18,251 nucleotides of DNA, taken from Fomitopsis serialis. Its lineage: Eukaryota; Basidiomycota; Agaricomycetes; Polyporales; Fomitopsidaceae. Numbering within the stretch: the first letter of the stretch is position 1; every line of letters begins with the position of its first letter. The stretch is taken from assembly GCF_022376445.1 (NCBI RefSeq), contig NW_025955616.1, positions 1 to 18,251 of the forward strand, written 5' to 3'. The position numbers and the translations under genes are program-made. The notes below the pieces were generated by a model. That model made no database searches. It worked only from the letters and a program-made list of their open reading frames with translations, and was not told the origin of the DNA. Positions 9,607 through 18,251 of the stretch are shown in pieces.

Positions 9607-10060
9607 GAATGTACTGGCCGCCTTTCCGTGTGCATGGGTTCTAACAGCGGCATGGACACTGACACTGGTGATATACGATTCTCTAAGTTATTTGACACCT
9701 CTACCTCTTATATGCCCCACGCCAGCGCCTCACCATATTCCCAGAATTCGAATACTCGATTATGATGTCCCGGACAACGTCTTCGACGACCCCCGAATCG
9801 CCGCTGATGGTGAGTGTCAATGCGTTTGGGCCACGATAGGCAGTATGTTCCCGTCATCACTTCTTCGCACAGCTAGGACCCGCCCTTCTTTGAGACGATG
9901 TGGTCGATGCTGCTAGTTGTCCCAGCGATGTGTCTGGAAGCTTGACGGCCGCAGGATGCCCTGACAGAGACATGATGTTGGCGAGATATCATTCTTGGTC
10001 ACAATAATACTACCAGGACAGCGACGGACAAAGCGCAACAAGTTCCTGCATATGTACTTA
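9607..10060. other. Spacer between convergent GH16B and SDR2
   Basis: A 454 bp convergent intergenic region; the matching spacer between SDR1 and GH16A is 248 bp. A short forward stretch at about 9745-9948 can be spliced into an open frame (GTGAGT donor at 9810, TAG acceptor near 9877) ending DPPFFETMWSMLLVV and a stop. The reverse strand is equally open over part of it. I cannot decide whether this is a gene relic. Confidence 0.35.
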
Positions 10061-11048
10061 TCACCAAGGGAGCACATCCCCAGTGTGGCTGTACAGCTTG
10101 ATCTTTTCCTCCAGCTTGGCCTCCTTGATGACCCTCAGCGTGTCCTCTACAGACTGCTGCACCGTGATGGGCCTCCGATCCGGGTCGCGCTTCGCCCACC
10201 AGTCTTTGATGCCCGGGCCTGAGCCAGTCTCCACCCACCCTGGCCGGAGTCGTCAGTGTCGTCAGCGTACTCGCAGTGAAGAGCGCACGCACCAGGGTGA
10301 AGAGCGAGCGTCGTGATCCCCTCCTCGTACAGGACAGCGGCCCACTTGCGAGCGAGGCTACGGGCCCGGTCGGTGAGAAAAGCGAATGACTGCACGGTGG
10401 ATCGTACTTACATGTTGAGCCCGGCCTTCGTGGCCCCATAGGTGATCGCCAGAGTGGCTAGGTTCGGCGCCAGCTCGAGCGAGCCGACGACGGTGCTGAC
10501 GAAGACGACCTTCTTCGCCGCGCTCTTGCGCACCAGCGGGAGGAACTGGCGGACAACTTCGATCGGCGCGACAGTGTTCACTCGCAACTCCTCTTCGAAG
10601 AGCTTCAGATCACTGCAGGGCGCGAACATCAGTCACGCAACTGCACAACGGTCGATCGTGAACGCCAAACATGGTCTCGAAGCTCGCGCCCTCCTGGAAG
10701 CTCACGGCGGCGTTACTGATCAGGTGGTCTAGTCCGGCAGGCAGGAATTTGGCGGCCTCGTCGGCGGCCGGCGCGATGCTGGCGTAGTCGGAGTAGTCGA
10801 GTGTGATGACGGCGAACCGCGCCTTGGGGTATTCGTTCCCTAGCTTTTTGATGCTTTCAGCCTCGGGATTGCGCACCGCGGCGATCACGAAGTTCTCCGG
10901 GTCTTGGAGCTATCGAGCAGTAACAGTCAGTACAGCGGCCGTTCCTCTTTGACCTGCGTGCTTGCGTGGAAACTGTCACACCCACAAGCTTCGTCACTAT
11001 GCCAAGGCCGATGCCCCTGCTGGCTCCCGTGACGAGGTACGAAGGCAT
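10061..11048 (-). CDS. Short-chain dehydrogenase/reductase, copy 2
   Basis: Intact paralog of the SDR at 1593-5636. Reading down the minus strand, exons are 11048-10986, 10909-10671, 10612-10412, 10357-10293 and 10239-10061, giving 248 aa. Introns are 76, 58, 54 and 53 bp, and every exon is the same length as in copy 1. By eye about four-fifths of residues are identical. TGASRGIG (7-14), Asn113 in NTVAP, and YGATK (Tyr159, Lys163) are kept. The NAG motif that normally lines the cofactor site reads NAA (87-89). The end is GDVLPW, like GSVIPW in copy 1. It should be an NAD(P)-dependent reductase or dehydrogenase; the substrate is unknown. Its normal 58 nt intron 2 shows where the copy 1 transposon went in. 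Confidence 0.9.
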
Positions 11049-11125
11049 GCTGCGAGATTTCGGTCGGTTTGCTAGCTAGTCGACGGATGTTCTGTGAGTA
11101 CTGTCCTCTCTGGACCACCGGTCCT

Positions 11126-11134
11126 TCTCTTATA
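11126..11134 (-). promoter_or_regulatory. TATA box of SDR copy 2
   Basis: TATAAGAGA on the minus strand, 78 bp before the ATG at 11048, followed by a leader similar to that of copy 1. Confidence 0.65.
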
Positions 11135-11778
11135 CACTGGTCCTCCAATCCATCTCATATGGCCATCACGATGACCGTTGGGCAGGATGAGAGGGATGCA
11201 CGATCGCTTCGCACCCAGTCATTGTCCGACTCGCTCGGGAATTGGGCTCGAAGTGCTATGTCGAGGGCTCGTCCGAATCTGTGGTCGGTCGAATTCATCC
11301 TCCGTGTCAGCGCCCAGTACATCAATAAAAGTTCTGCCTCTTACAAGTCCGTATTACACCTTCATTAAAATCATTGGTCGCACGCATCCCACCAGGCGGC
11401 TGCACCATTGAACTCCTGATGTGAAGTCAGTAAGCAAACAGCCTGAAACGATGGCCACATAGGGCCCACCTTCTGTAATTTGACCGATGCTTGCCCGAAT
11501 GTTGCCCGAACGTTGACTGTACGTTCGTCATTCGGAACACGCCTACGCGAGTGAGTGCGGTACGATGTCCAGCTCTTCCGACCAACCTCCGGCCACTGGA
11601 GAAGGAGTACCGGTTGCCTCGGGATATGCGACTCCACTGGCATAAGAACTGTATGAAGGATCACAACGCAGTTCCTCACCGACCTGGCCTATCATTCCGC
11701 CGCAAGTGCCAGTTGGAACTTGCTGGCAGTCGTGTCTTGATGCATGATTATATGCGACACCAGGTTCGCTCTCAGAAA

Positions 11779-11989
11779 TCACATCGTGTAGTCCGACATC
11801 TGCGACTCGGACATCCCCAGAGATAGCGCAAACACCCTGTCTGATGCCGTGTACACACACTGAGATGCATGTCAGTTGAGGTCTCAATAGTACTATACAA
11901 GGGAAACGCACCTTAAATTGGAGAACGAAACGGCCAATGTTTTTTGTGAGGGCGGGTCCGGACTCCGGAGTGTGCACGAGACGAGCCAT
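11779..11989 (-). CDS. Candidate small spliced gene, unrecognised
   Basis: An ATG at 11989 opens 26 codons (MARLVHTPESGPALTKNIGR...) up to 11912. A strong fungal intron follows: GTGCGT donor, CTGAC branch-like box about 15 nt before CAG, 52 nt in all (11911-11860). The next exon continues in frame for 26 codons to TGA at 11781-11779, ending SLGMSESQMSDYTM. The product would be 52 aa, and I recognise no family. An alternative donor just before the stop could add another exon. The splice signals are the main support, so this could be chance or the tail of a longer gene that includes the open stretch at 12020-12220. Confidence 0.3.
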
Positions 11990-12019
11990 GCTGCACGCCC
12001 GTTGATGTTCTAAGTTATT

Positions 12020-12220
12020 CTAGACTCGATGATTCAAAGAATCAGTCAACGCCTGGCTAGACACATCACTCGAAATATGCATGTCTTTGTACTCTGCCGC
12101 AGTCAACGCATGCTTTGCCATCTGGAACGCCTTCTGCAGTGGCAGATCTGCCTGAACGTCATAAGTGTTCGAGGGCATGCAGCCTCTCGTTCCACCCCCT
12201 GGGGACCATGGAGGGATCCT
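12020..12220 (-). other. Open, protein-like stretch without a clear start
   Basis: A minus-strand frame is open from after a stop at 12221-12223 to TAG at 12022-12020. It reads PSNTYDVQADLPLQKAFQMA and then KHALTAAEYKDMHISS, which looks more like coding sequence than its surroundings. Its only internal ATG would give about 54 aa. It could be an exon of a degraded gene together with 11779-11989. The remainder of 11135-12604 shows nothing I can support. Confidence 0.25.
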
Positions 12221-12604
12221 TTATCCAGTGCTAGTTTTCAGGAAGGTCTTCAGCCTCTCTTCAACGAGACTACCCCGGCCTTCGAATTCGCTTCATGTCG
12301 TTTCATCAATTTGGACATCAATTGGTTCATGCAAAACGTTGAGTACCGGTAGCATGGAACACCACCCACCCTCATTTGCCAACTGTACACGCTAGCTTTG
12401 GCTGGCCAGAAGTCCTATGTTGCGGATGATCACCGCAGGTAATGATCTGACGCTCAGTCAGGGATCGTGCCGCTGCTCGATCTGGAGGATCACTGCAGCA
12501 TTGCGCGTCAGATATCAGTCGACCTGGAAATTCCATTATACCCGGTATGATATAGATGAGCAAAGAACTCTAGCATTACCGTGTTCAACTCGACTCTAGC
12601 TAAC

Positions 12605-14524
12605 TTAATCCTCAGACGACTTCGGGGCTGCCGGCGGGGTACCCGTCACACCCTTCATGAACTCCCCACGCAGCGTCGTTATAACCTTCGTGCGTGGGAC
12701 CGCTTTGCGGTATTTGGCGCCCTCGGGCTCATCCTGCTCTCCGCCCGAGTCGATGAACCGCTGGAGGGCCTCCGACACTTCATACCCGCACTCGAGCATC
12801 TCCTCTAACGCGAGCTTGTACCGTGTGTCGCCGAGCTTGACGCACTTGCGGATCAGCGCGACGTACACGGAGCGCGGGGGGAGATGACCCTCTGCCTTCA
12901 TCTCCTCGAGGTAGAAGAAAGCGTCCTCGTAGTTCGCCTGCGTGAGGCAGAGCGCGACGAGCCGTTCGTACGTGCGCACATCCGCGCGCACACGCGCCTC
13001 CTTCATCTCTGAGAGTAGCTTGTCGCCAAGCTGACGGTGCCGCGCGGCGATGCAGCCTGCGAAGAGGAGGTTGTACGTGTCCACGTCCGGCGATAAGCTG
13101 AGCGAACCCGCGGCTTTGTACGTGCCCACCGCGCGCTGCAAGTCGCCGAGCATGACCGACGCGCGTACGATCACGTTCAGTGCGCTGATGTCTATCTTGC
13201 GGCCCTCCTCATGCAGCGCCTCCAGGCAGCCCCACGCGGTGTCAACCGCGTCCGTGTTGGTCGAGACTGCGTTCGATATGGGGAGCGTGGTCTCTGGTAG
13301 CGGGATGATATGGTGGCTGCGCATCATTTCGAGCATGGCGAGGGCATCCTTGATCCGCTTCTCTTTGCAGAGCGCCTCGATCACTGGGGCGAAGTGGTGT
13401 TCTTGCCAGATGACGCCGATCCGGCCGAGGACGCGGAACGCATCAAGAGCGAGCGCGGAGAGACCGTGGCGGCCGGCAGTGTGCAGGACCTGAACGCAGA
13501 GACCCTCGTCGGGTAATATGTTGAGCTCGTGTACGACCTTTTGCCATGTCCGCAAGACACCTTCCTCCTAGGGAGAACGTCAGATCTTGATTGTCCATGA
13601 CCTTGTATGCGACTGACCCATAATGACTCGGCACACGTGAGAAGGCAGTCTACCCAGACGTCAGCTTCCAGCCGTCGTATCGACGATTCTTCAAATGAAT
13701 CCGCCAGGTCGAGGGCAAGCCGAGGAAGACTGAGTGCAGCGGCAGTCTTGATGACCGCTTGTGCAGTTCTTAGGGTGGGCGACAGACCGGCAGCATTCAT
13801 TTGTGCTAGACTTTGCAAGGCGAGCTCTAGCTGCTGCGCTGAGAGGTAGCGCAGTATGAGGATCTCATAGGTAGCTTCATTTGGCTTGATGCCGCGGTCC
13901 TGCATTGTCTTGACAAGCTTGAGGAGGGCCGACGACGGCTGATATCGATTGGCCTGCGCAGACCGTAAGTAACCCCGTCAGCGCCGTCCGCAAGTGACTT
14001 CACCTCACATGAAGCATTTTGTGAAAAATTTGCAGGGTGGGCTGTATACCGACGGCGAGCATATCGTCAAACGTTGCCTGCGCCTCTCGTGCGGAACCGA
14101 CATCTGCGCACGCCGTCATGATTTGCGCGTACGTGGTAATATCAGGCGCGACGCCGCGACGTTTCATGGTCAAGCAAAGTCTGAAAGCCTTGCCCCAATT
14201 TTGCTGTTCGACCGCGTGTGCAATTTGCATATTGAAGCGAGCAAGTGGTGTACCCTCTGCACGCCGGAAGCGGGGGTCGGGCTGGAAGGCGTAGGGGCCA
14301 TGCCTCAGACCGCCATTGTTCGTGCTAGCCTGCGCGGTAGCGGCATTCCTCTGCTGCTGTACGCCTACCCGGGCAATGTGAGACACAGTTGTGAGACAGA
14401 CAGCATACGTATGCGCACCTGCGGGGCCCGACGACGAGGCATGCGCATTGCACACCTCTAGTATGCTCCGTGAGGCCTGGCGCTGTGTTGTTTTCAGCGC
14501 ATGTCTTGACGAGGAGGCGAGCAT
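12605..14524 (-). CDS. Mitochondrial pentatricopeptide-repeat (PPR) protein
   Basis: RNA-binding helical-repeat protein, presumably acting on mitochondrial transcripts. Reading down the minus strand, exons are 14524-14009, 13953-13618 and 13567-12605, giving 604 aa; introns are 55 and 50 bp with phase 0. The N-terminus (MLASSSRHALKTTQRQASRS) is rich in Arg, Ser and Ala and free of acids, like a mitochondrial presequence. PPR-type helix pairs are visible at about 97-172 (WGKAFRLCLTMKRRGVAPDI, then TTYAQIMTACADVGSAREAQ), directly after intron 1 (MQDRGIKPNEATYEILILRY), and through exon 3 (SPDVDTYNLLFAGCIAARHR; RADVRTYERLVALCLTQANY). An in-frame ATG further upstream (14731) would leave only 51 bp to the rad21 start and puts a poor leader in front of the presequence, so I choose 14524. 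The specific RNA target is unknown. Confidence 0.85.
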
Positions 14525-14701
14525 GTTCGGCCAGCGGTCACTAGCACCGGCCAAGCGCAGACCGACTTTTCGTCCGCGCGCGAACGCCCGGCTCTGCCAC
14601 GGACGATGCCGAAGCGCGTTGTTACATTTCGGGGTCCGCTGTATGGAAAGTCGCACGCCCGCAACGCTGTCTGCATAGCCGCGTACGGTCGGAGTCCCAA
14701 C

Positions 14702-14707
14702 ACGCGT
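14702..14707. promoter_or_regulatory. Possible MluI cell-cycle box upstream of rad21
   Basis: ACGCGT lies 76 bp before the rad21 ATG, in the 258 bp region shared with the divergent PPR gene. This is the site of the MBF G1/S factor, which in budding yeast controls the rad21 homolog. A single 6-mer is weak evidence: ACGCGT also occurs by chance in this window, at 6907 in an intron and 9556 in an exon. Confidence 0.25.
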
Positions 14708-14782
14708 TGTCTCGAACCGCTCCCCTGCCACAGGCGCGACTCTGCGCGACCCCTTTACCCGTCTTCTTGGATACCCTACATC

Positions 14783-17162
14783 ATGGTGAGTGAGAAGACC
14801 TTTGCAACGCTTGGCTTCATGTACTGACCTGCTGCAGTTCTACTCCGAGGCAATCCTGTCCCGGCGGGGGCCGCTAGCGAAAGTATGGCTTGCAGCACAT
14901 ATGGAGCGGAAGCTCTCCAAGACGCAGACGCTGCAGACAGACATTGAGCAGTCAGTCGGTATGTCCACCCATGCGTTGTTCCTTTCCGGAATGATATGTG
15001 CTCATACCGTGGTGCTGCAGACGCAATTATGGGTCAGGAGGTGGAGGTCATGGCCCTCCGGCTCAGTGGTCAGTTGCTGCTCGGTGTGGTTCGCATATAC
15101 AGTAGGAAAGCCAAGTATCTCTTGGATGACTGTAACGAAGCATTGCTAAAGATCAAGATGGTGCGTTACGATTGCTTCTGTGGCCGCTGCTTCTCACCCA
15201 AGGCCCCAGGCATTCCGACCAGGAATTGTAGACATGACGGAGGATCAACTCGCCGTCAACCGCAACGCAATCACACTTCAGGGCAACCAGCTTGATCTGG
15301 ATGCCCTCATACCAGATATCAACTGGGACATGGACTTTGACGACCAGATTGTCCAGCCCGGAGGTCAACATATCGCCAAGGCCGCCGACATCACACTGGC
15401 CAATGCAGAGGACTACCAGTTCGATTTTGATGACCCAGGATATGGCTTTGATCTCGGGCCTTCCGACCATCGGTTCGCAGGATTACGAGCCGCTGGGAAT
15501 CGACTTCGGCGAGGGCACGGGCGATGTTGAGGAGAGGCGGTCGGAGGCAGAGGACGATAGCATGAGTGTTGGTGTCGGGCGAGATGCGGCACAATCAGTT
15601 GGCGGACGAGAGTCGCTGGACGCACAATTCTTCGGCAGCCAGGTGCGGACATTGATTTGGCCTCGGTCCGGAGCAGAGAAGCATCCGCACGCCCATTTGA
15701 CGACATCGACTTGGACTTCGGGGGCGATATCGACCTCGGAATCAGCTTCGACCCTATGCCCCTACCTGCCCCTGAACCTATGCAGATTGACGATCAGGCG
15801 TTGACACCGCAAACGCCGCGTCTCACGCCGTCGAGAGCCTGTGAGTACTACTTCTATTTATCTTGATGTGGAATGTTATTCTGACATCCCGGCAGCATCA
15901 CCCCTCACAGAGCCACCACAGACCCTCCGCCAGGGTCGAGCTGACACCGAGAGTAGAAGTTCCGGAAGCAGGCAAGGCGCCACGGAAAAAGAAGGAGAAG
16001 AAGCAAATTATCGACGCTGTTACCGAGCTCGCAGAGGGTCCCGGCGCGCGCGTGGGGCGCGGACGCGGAGCGGCCGTCGGGTCACAGCAAGTAGATGTAA
16101 GCGGCATCGTCACGGAGCACCATTACCTACCCGGCTCCTCCGTAGTTATGCGCCTGCTCGAGATTCGCGAAGACCCCGTCGCGCACTTCTTGCCGACAAG
16201 GACGACCGCCGCGGGCACGTTCTTTTGCGCAGCGCCTCCGGGTCTCACTCCTGAGCTGGCGGAGATGTTCATGCGCCCCGTAGAGAGCCTCTCAGCACCA
16301 AAGCGTCGCGGCGAGCAAGCGGAGCGACCTCCAAGCAAGAGGGCGAGGGTCGAGGGTACTCCTGCTGCGGAGGAGGAAGTCGAGCAGGCTCGTCGGGCAA
16401 GCGTAGCACCAAGCGTGGCTCTCGGCAGCGACGTCCTCGGACGGCCGAGCGTCGCACCCGGGGACCTGGAGTTCGACAATACGGGCGGCATCGAGGACTT
16501 CCAACTGCCTGAGTTTCAAATGGATACTGGCGCGGAGATGCTACCGGAGGTGGGCCGCGAGAGGTCCGCTGTGCCGTCAGAGTTGTCTCGGCTGTCGACA
16601 CCACCGCCCGATGCGCCTGTGGAGGAGGGCGAGGAATCGTACGCGGACGTGACGTGCCCGATTGCGATCTTCGACGATCGGACCTCGCAGCAGAGCCAGT
16701 CGGACAGTCAAGCTGGTGCGAGTGATGATGGGAATGGATACAGCAAGAACACTGTCAAGGCATTGACTGTCATCCGTAAGGAGTTGCAGCCCATTCCGGG
16801 TCAGGAGCAGGAGAAGGCTATGAGCTTTAGACAGATGTCGCAGAAGGTGTGTAGTGGATGTCCAATTGTTTCTCCTTTAGCTCACCTGTTTTGCGTAGGC
16901 GAGCCGCCGTGCTGCATCTTCATTTTTCTTCGAGTTGCTTGTATTGGGCACTCGGGACTGTGTGAAGCTCTCGCAGGCTGCGCCATTCGAGAACATCGAG
17001 GTGCGGGCAAAGGACAAGCTCTGGGAGCGTCAGCGGCATGGATCTGTCGCGCCCTCTATGGTATCCGGCCTCCGCCAATCTTCCGCCGCACCGTCTATGG
17101 CTGCGTCGCCGAGAAGACAGGCCTCTGTCGCCCCTTCCATCGCATCGGCGTTCGGCCTATGA
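14783..17162 (+). CDS. rad21: Rad21/Scc1-like cohesin kleisin subunit, frame interrupted as given
   Basis: Kleisin that closes the Smc1-Smc3 cohesin ring and is cut by separase at anaphase. Exons are 14783-14785 (ATG only), 14838-14958, 15021-15160, 15210-15840, 15896-16846 and 16899-17162. Introns are 49-62 bp. The N-terminal domain is textbook: [36 protein letters not shown], then [15 protein letters not shown] followed by AFRPG. The middle is acidic and disordered with [14 protein letters not shown]. The C-terminal winged helix reads [20 protein letters not shown], then [20 protein letters not shown], and a Ser/Ala/Pro tail ends in TGA at 17160. In the middle the conserved frame shifts three times (15467-15468, 15642-15643, 15923-15925), so the assembled frame stops at 15528. 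Allowing for these, the protein would be about 702 aa. They may be sequence errors or real lesions. The mitotic Rad21 type is preferred over Rec8 because of the C-terminal and central motifs. Confidence 0.88.
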
Positions 17163-17655
17163 TGTGGATCATTACTTTTCTATACTCACTAACGTTATTT
17201 CTCTTGATTTCTATCGATATATTTCCTCGCTTTACTCTTGCGTATCGTTATGTTATACTGATACGACCTTTCACGACCTCAATCAAGTACTTGTATCTCT
17301 TGTAGTCTCGAACCATAGTCGGTGTCGCAGCTTGTCGCTTGTTCTGCCTATCAGTGTATTTTGGCAATGAATCTAGCTAGATAGCATTTCTGTCGGTCTC
17401 AGACTGCACATCCCCGACTCCGACCGGAGGGAGAGAGGAGGGCTTTGTCCACCGTAATTTGGCCAGAGTTATGTACACTCTGCAGGTGCGATTGTGATGC
17501 CACTTTCGCGTCTGTCACACGTGATCGTGACGCGTTCACAAGACGCGTCTCGAGTTCAACTTCGACTTGACCGCCATCGACGCACGATAGCACGACCATC
17601 TCACGTCCGACCACGGACCCAAAGCAACACGAATAACAACAACGGTGATATCACA
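17163..17655. other. Spacer: rad21 3' UTR and promoter of the next gene
   Basis: The first part is AT-rich and pyrimidine-rich, as expected of a rad21 3' UTR. The last 150 bp before 17656 becomes CA-rich (CAACACGAATAACAACAACG), typical of a fungal 5' leader. Two ACGCGT boxes lie between. No gene is seen. Confidence 0.5.
17530..17548. promoter_or_regulatory. Pair of MluI cell-cycle boxes (ACGCGT)
   Basis: ACGCGT occurs at 17530-17535 and 17543-17548, 13 bp apart and about 110-125 bp before the downstream ATG. Clustered boxes of this type bind MBF in ascomycete yeasts and drive G1/S transcription. Whether the basidiomycete factor acts here is inference. Confidence 0.4.
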
Positions 17656-18251
17656 ATGTTTCCACGGGGGCCACGCTTCGCGGCAGCGAAGAGTGAGTAA
17701 TGACCTGCACCTTTGTGGCACTAGAGGCTAACGCACTACGTCTAGTACCCGAGGTCCCTGGACCCAATTCATACAACCCTCAAGGTATGCGCTCTGGGTA
17801 TTTTTTCTGGTGTTGAACTCACATGAACACTAGACCCGGAATACGACGCCTACAAACGAGGTGCATTCCTCGAGAAGACGAATCGGTTTGCGAAGGACAA
17901 ACCGTCGGATGTCCCTGGTAAGGTGTTGCAGAGATTGGCGGCTACAAAACCTCTCACCGGGGTTTCCAGGACCTGGCGCCTACAATGCAGATGCACTTGT
18001 AGCCAATGGCAAGCCCGCCTCTGGCGGCCAGAAGACTGTGACTACGGATCGTTACGCCGTCCTCCAACGGAAACTCGAGGACCTGGAACGACTGCACGCA
18101 GAGGGCAAGAAAGCGGTACGTAGCGTGCCACATGTACTGTGAAGAACTGAGGAGAGTTGAGACACAATGCAACTCTAGCACAGCACAGAAGTTGAACGGC
18201 TCAAACTCGAATTCAATCGCGCACAAAGGTCATCCACAGAGCACTCTGAGC
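17656..18251 (+). CDS. PGP-repeat/coiled-coil protein, HMMR N-terminal-like, 5' part
   Basis: Start of a probable cytoskeleton-associated protein that runs off the window. Exons are 17656-17692, 17746-17784, 17834-17917, 17970-18115 and 18179->18251, with introns of 53, 49, 52 and 63 bp and phases 1, 1, 1, 0. The N-terminus is MFPRGPRF. Two Pro-Gly-Pro turns follow, VPGPNSYNPQ (about 16-25) and VPGPGAYNAD (about 52-61), with DPEYDAYKRGAFLEKTNRF between them, as in sperm-tail PG-rich repeats and the HMMR N-terminal family. From RYAVLQRKLEDLERLHAEGK onward the sequence is a charged coiled coil that continues in exon 5. The ATG begins the conserved block, so the start is well supported. The full length and any C-terminal domain are not visible; a role in microtubule or spindle organisation is inferred from the animal family only. 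Confidence 0.75.

Larger units (their letters stand above)
1512..11134. repeat. Inverted segmental duplication: SDR-GH16 / GH16-SDR
   Basis: The gene order SDR(+), GH16(-), GH16(+), SDR(-) is a mirror image about a centre near 7.7 kb. Both arms hold a convergent SDR/GH16 pair. SDR exon lengths are identical between the arms, and the TATA and leader sequences are shared. GH16 exons of 225 and 58 nt match exactly, as do the intron phases. The arms differ in spacer lengths, in the copy 1 transposon and in the GH16 N-termini. Homology is at gene level; I do not claim that the spacers align. Confidence 0.8.

Noticed and set aside
9745..9950. Spliced gene relic between GH16B and SDR2
   Set aside because: Both strands can be read as short coding-like frames, there is no start and no family match; kept only as a note in the spacer entry.
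14522..14731. PPR start at 14731
   Set aside because: It would extend the protein by 69 residues of low-quality sequence and leave only 51 bp to the divergent rad21 start. The presequence-like stretch begins at 14524.
15300..15660. Introns to explain the rad21 frame jumps
   Set aside because: Candidate GT-AG pairs are either far too short (8 nt), a multiple of three (45 nt, no frame change) or remove sequence that reads like the conserved acidic region.
15863..17305. 480-codon open frame as one complete protein
   Set aside because: It begins inside an intron and reads through the intron at 16847-16898. The true rad21 path splices there into the winged-helix exon in another frame.
1..18251. 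CRISPR array, rRNA, tRNA or bacterial operon features
   Set aside because: No regularly spaced short direct repeats, no rRNA-like or tRNA-like sequence noticed, and the gene structure is clearly that of an intron-rich fungus.

Overview
This window looks like nuclear DNA from a wood- or litter-decay basidiomycete (Agaricomycetes, probably polypore-like). The evidence is the gene structure: GC-rich genes cut by many 45-76 bp introns with GTRNGY donors and YAG acceptors. The gene content also fits: a Lam16A-type GH16 glucanase pair, an acetamidase, NAD(P)-binding short-chain dehydrogenases (SDRs), a fungal mitochondrial PPR protein and a Rad21 cohesin kleisin. All gene models were built by hand from splice signals, reading frames and family knowledge. 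No alignment or search was run.

Layout, left to right: (1) 1-885, 3' end of an amidase-signature enzyme (+). (2) 1593-5636, SDR copy 1 (+), whose second intron contains a 3,040 bp terminal-inverted-repeat transposon (1973-5012). (3) 5885-7111, GH16 copy A (-), with a secretory signal peptide. (4) 8239-9606, GH16 copy B (+), with a membrane signal-anchor. (5) 10061-11048, SDR copy 2 (-). (6) 11135-12604, no firm gene, with one candidate small spliced gene. (7) 12605-14524, mitochondrial PPR protein (-), divergent from (8) 14783-17162, rad21-like cohesin kleisin (+). (9) 17656-18251, 5' part of a protein with PGP repeats and a coiled coil, resembling the HMMR N-terminal family (+).

The most striking large-scale structure is a mirror-image duplication. 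SDR1(+)/GH16A(-) and GH16B(+)/SDR2(-) are two copies of one convergent gene pair, arranged as an inverted repeat about a centre near 7.7 kb. The two SDR genes have identical exon lengths (63/239/201/65/179 nt) and similar TATA-containing promoters. The GH16 genes share four intron positions but differ at the N-terminus.

The most striking local structure is the transposon in SDR1. Its 9-bp target-site duplication begins exactly at the 5' splice site, so a GT donor remains at the exon edge and the insertion sits wholly inside an enlarged 3,113 nt intron. The element has 50-bp terminal repeats and a second inner inverted-repeat pair. It also carries decayed coding-like sequence and a tandem duplication, but no transposase that I can recognise.

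The rad21 gene is cohesin-like end to end, but the reading frame as given is broken by three single-base length changes in its disordered middle. One conserved-looking separase motif there has Gly where the acidic P4 residue should be.
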